Below, piece after piece: positions 5,281 through 6,078 of a stretch of 6,078 nucleotides of DNA. The position numbers were made by a program, and so were the translations under genes. Below the pieces are notes generated by a model. It saw only the letters and a program-made list of their open reading frames with translations. It did not search any database and was not told where the DNA came from. Source of the stretch: Woeseia sp. (GTDB lineage Bacteria > Pseudomonadota > Gammaproteobacteria > Steroidobacterales > Woeseiaceae); NCBI GenBank assembly GCA_018701055.1, contig JABIUH010000332.1, positions 1 to 6,078 on the forward strand, read 5' to 3'. Positions within the stretch are counted from its first letter, which is position 1, and every line of letters starts with the position of its first letter.

Positions 5281-5555
5281 ACAGAGACACGTGGAATATA
5301 GATTATGGCCCACTTCGTGGTCTCTCCCGGGACAGGGAAAACGGATGGATCTTTGGCGTGTGCGCAGGCGTAGCAGATCGATTCAATTTTCGTACCGGTA
5401 CCGTTCGCTTAATTGCCATCATTAGTCTGGTGTTGTTTTTTTGGCCGGCGGCACTTATTTACATCGGCGCAACGATGCTGTTAAAGGAGAAACCGTTAAT
5501 ATACTCAGGTCGCCATCGGGAGTATGAATTCTGGAAGCGTTACTCATCAGGATGA
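5277..5555 (+). CDS. Short PspC-domain membrane protein (first of two tandem copies)
   Basis: The 92-residue product has a PspC domain at about 18-72: SRDRENGWIFGVCAGVADRF followed by a hydrophobic stretch at 43-69 (VRLIAIISLVLFFWPAALIYIGATMLL). It lacks the coiled-coil C-terminus of classical PspC (E. coli, 119 residues) and instead ends in an aromatic and charged tail (REYEFWKRYSSG). Shine-Dalgarno GGAGG at 5264-5268 lies eight bases before the ATG, which overlaps the pspB stop. A longer reading from 5190 has no such support. It probably acts at the inner membrane with PspB and the second PspC, but whether it senses stress, toughens the membrane or tunes the other copy cannot be told. I leave the symbol empty because the following gene is the better pspC orthologue. 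Confidence 0.85.
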   Translation: MNRDTWNIDYGPLRGLSRDRENGWIFGVCAGVADRFNFRTGTVRLIAIISLVLFFWPAALIYIGATMLLKEKPLIYSGRHREYEFWKRYSSG

Positions 5556-5570
5556 TAGCTGGGGTCGACC

Positions 5571-5957
5571 ATGAACCAGTACGACCAAATACCCAATCGC
5601 CGCTTTTACCGCCAAAAGGAGAAAGCGGTCATTGCGGGAGTTCGTGCCGGCCTCGCCGACTATTTTGGTTTCAATCTCAAGGTATCGCGTTTCATCGCAT
5701 TCATAGCACTGCTAATGGCGATGCCGGTTACGTTGATCATTTATTTTGCGACAGTGGTTCTAATTCCATCAAGTAACGTCTCGACACCGCAGACTGAGTT
5801 TGATGCCAATTTTCGGCAAGCGCTTCGCTCATCCCCAGCGAAGACGATGACGGATGTCAAACGACGATTCCAGTCATTGGATTCGCGTTTGGCAAGATTA
5901 GAACGACATGTCACTTCGCCAAAATTCAATCTCGATCGAGAAATTCGAAACCTCTGA
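5571..5957 (+). CDS. pspC: Phage shock protein C (full-length type)
   Basis: The 128-residue product matches classical PspC in length and order. It has a short N-terminal cytoplasmic part (NRRFYRQKEK), the PspC domain with GVRAGLADYFGFNLKVSRF at 23-41 (the usual GVCAG Cys is Arg here), a membrane segment at about 41-65, and a C-terminal helical tail. The end, LARLERHVTSPKFNLDREIRNL in two blocks (107-128), closely parallels the end of E. coli PspC (MERYVTS...FRQL). That tail is the part of PspC reported to bind PspA under stress. The gene lies 15 bp after the first PspC-domain gene, with GGGG at 5561-5564 as a modest ribosome-binding site. It shares only moderate similarity with the first copy, so the duplication is old. 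Confidence 0.88.
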   Translation: MNQYDQIPNRRFYRQKEKAVIAGVRAGLADYFGFNLKVSRFIAFIALLMAMPVTLIIYFATVVLIPSSNVSTPQTEFDANFRQALRSSPAKTMTDVKRRFQSLDSRLARLERHVTSPKFNLDREIRNL

Positions 5958-5983
5958 TCCAGAACAATGATAAGGAAGGCCCA

Positions 5984-6078
5984 ATGAATGGAAGTTTGGT
6001 TTTTGTGCTATTGCTTGTTTCTGTCGCGATGTTGGCCCAAGTGATGAAAACTTGGATCAAACACCGGCACGTCAAACC
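5984..6078 (+). CDS. Small membrane protein at the end of the psp operon, N-terminal part (cut by window edge)
   Basis: From the ATG at 5984 the frame is open for 31 full codons to the window edge. The product starts with one hydrophobic helix (about residues 4-19, SLVFVLLLVSVAMLAQ) followed by a basic stretch (KTWIKHRH). A good Shine-Dalgarno, AAGGA at 5972-5976, lies seven bases before the ATG. The gap to pspC is 26 bp, so it is probably the last visible gene of the psp operon. The layout of one helix then a Trp and basic residues resembles the start of PspB, so a second PspB-like protein is possible. Too little is visible to decide. Confidence 0.6.
   Translation, partial: MNGSLVFVLLLVSVAMLAQVMKTWIKHRHVK

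Noticed and set aside
1..6078. CRISPR array, insertion sequence, tRNA or rRNA gene, integrase or attachment site
   Set aside because: No regularly spaced repeats, transposase or recombinase motifs, terminal inverted repeats or structural RNA signatures were seen.

Overview
The window looks like chromosomal DNA from a gammaproteobacterium of moderate G+C content. The main reason is a phage-shock (Psp) locus of the gammaproteobacterial type: a divergent PspF-like sigma-54 activator and a sigma-54 -24/-12 promoter driving pspA, pspB and pspC. The species cannot be named from the sequence.

Layout: (1) 1-330, minus strand, is the N-terminal part of an ECF-type RNA polymerase sigma factor that runs off the left edge. 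(2) 331-681 is a non-coding regulatory stretch with a sigma-70-like promoter whose -10 box lies inside a perfect 26-bp palindrome. (3) 682-3338, plus strand, reads like one operon: an unrecognised small exported protein, a possible 52-residue ORF, a YtrA-type GntR repressor, an ABC ATPase and a six-helix ABC-2 type permease. The last three overlap or abut, so they are probably translationally coupled. (4) 3374-4165, minus strand, is a pspF homologue. It keeps the full AAA+ domain (Walker A, GAFTGA, Walker B, arginine fingers) but ends before the C-terminal DNA-binding helix-turn-helix. (5) 4166-4353 is the divergent control region with a near-consensus sigma-54 promoter. (6) 4354-5957, plus strand, holds pspA, pspB (TTG start) and two tandem PspC-domain genes. 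A further small membrane protein starts at 5984 and is cut by the right edge.

The most notable point is that both central parts of the Psp circuit look altered. pspA carries an in-frame TAG at codon 102, with the rest of the gene intact behind it, and PspF has lost its DNA-binding domain. The sigma-54 promoter, pspB and both pspC genes look intact. This could be a decaying or rewired Psp response, a read-through or split PspA, or in the pspA case a sequencing error. The pspF 3' end lies only 35 bp from the end of the convergent ABC operon, which suggests that arrival of that cassette, or a deletion at the junction, removed the HTH-coding end.

The likely logic of the ABC module is that the GntR protein represses its own operon at the palindrome until a membrane-active compound or envelope stress relieves it. 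The Psp operon would respond to inner-membrane damage. An ECF sigma factor next door fits an envelope-stress neighbourhood, but that link is inferred from position only.
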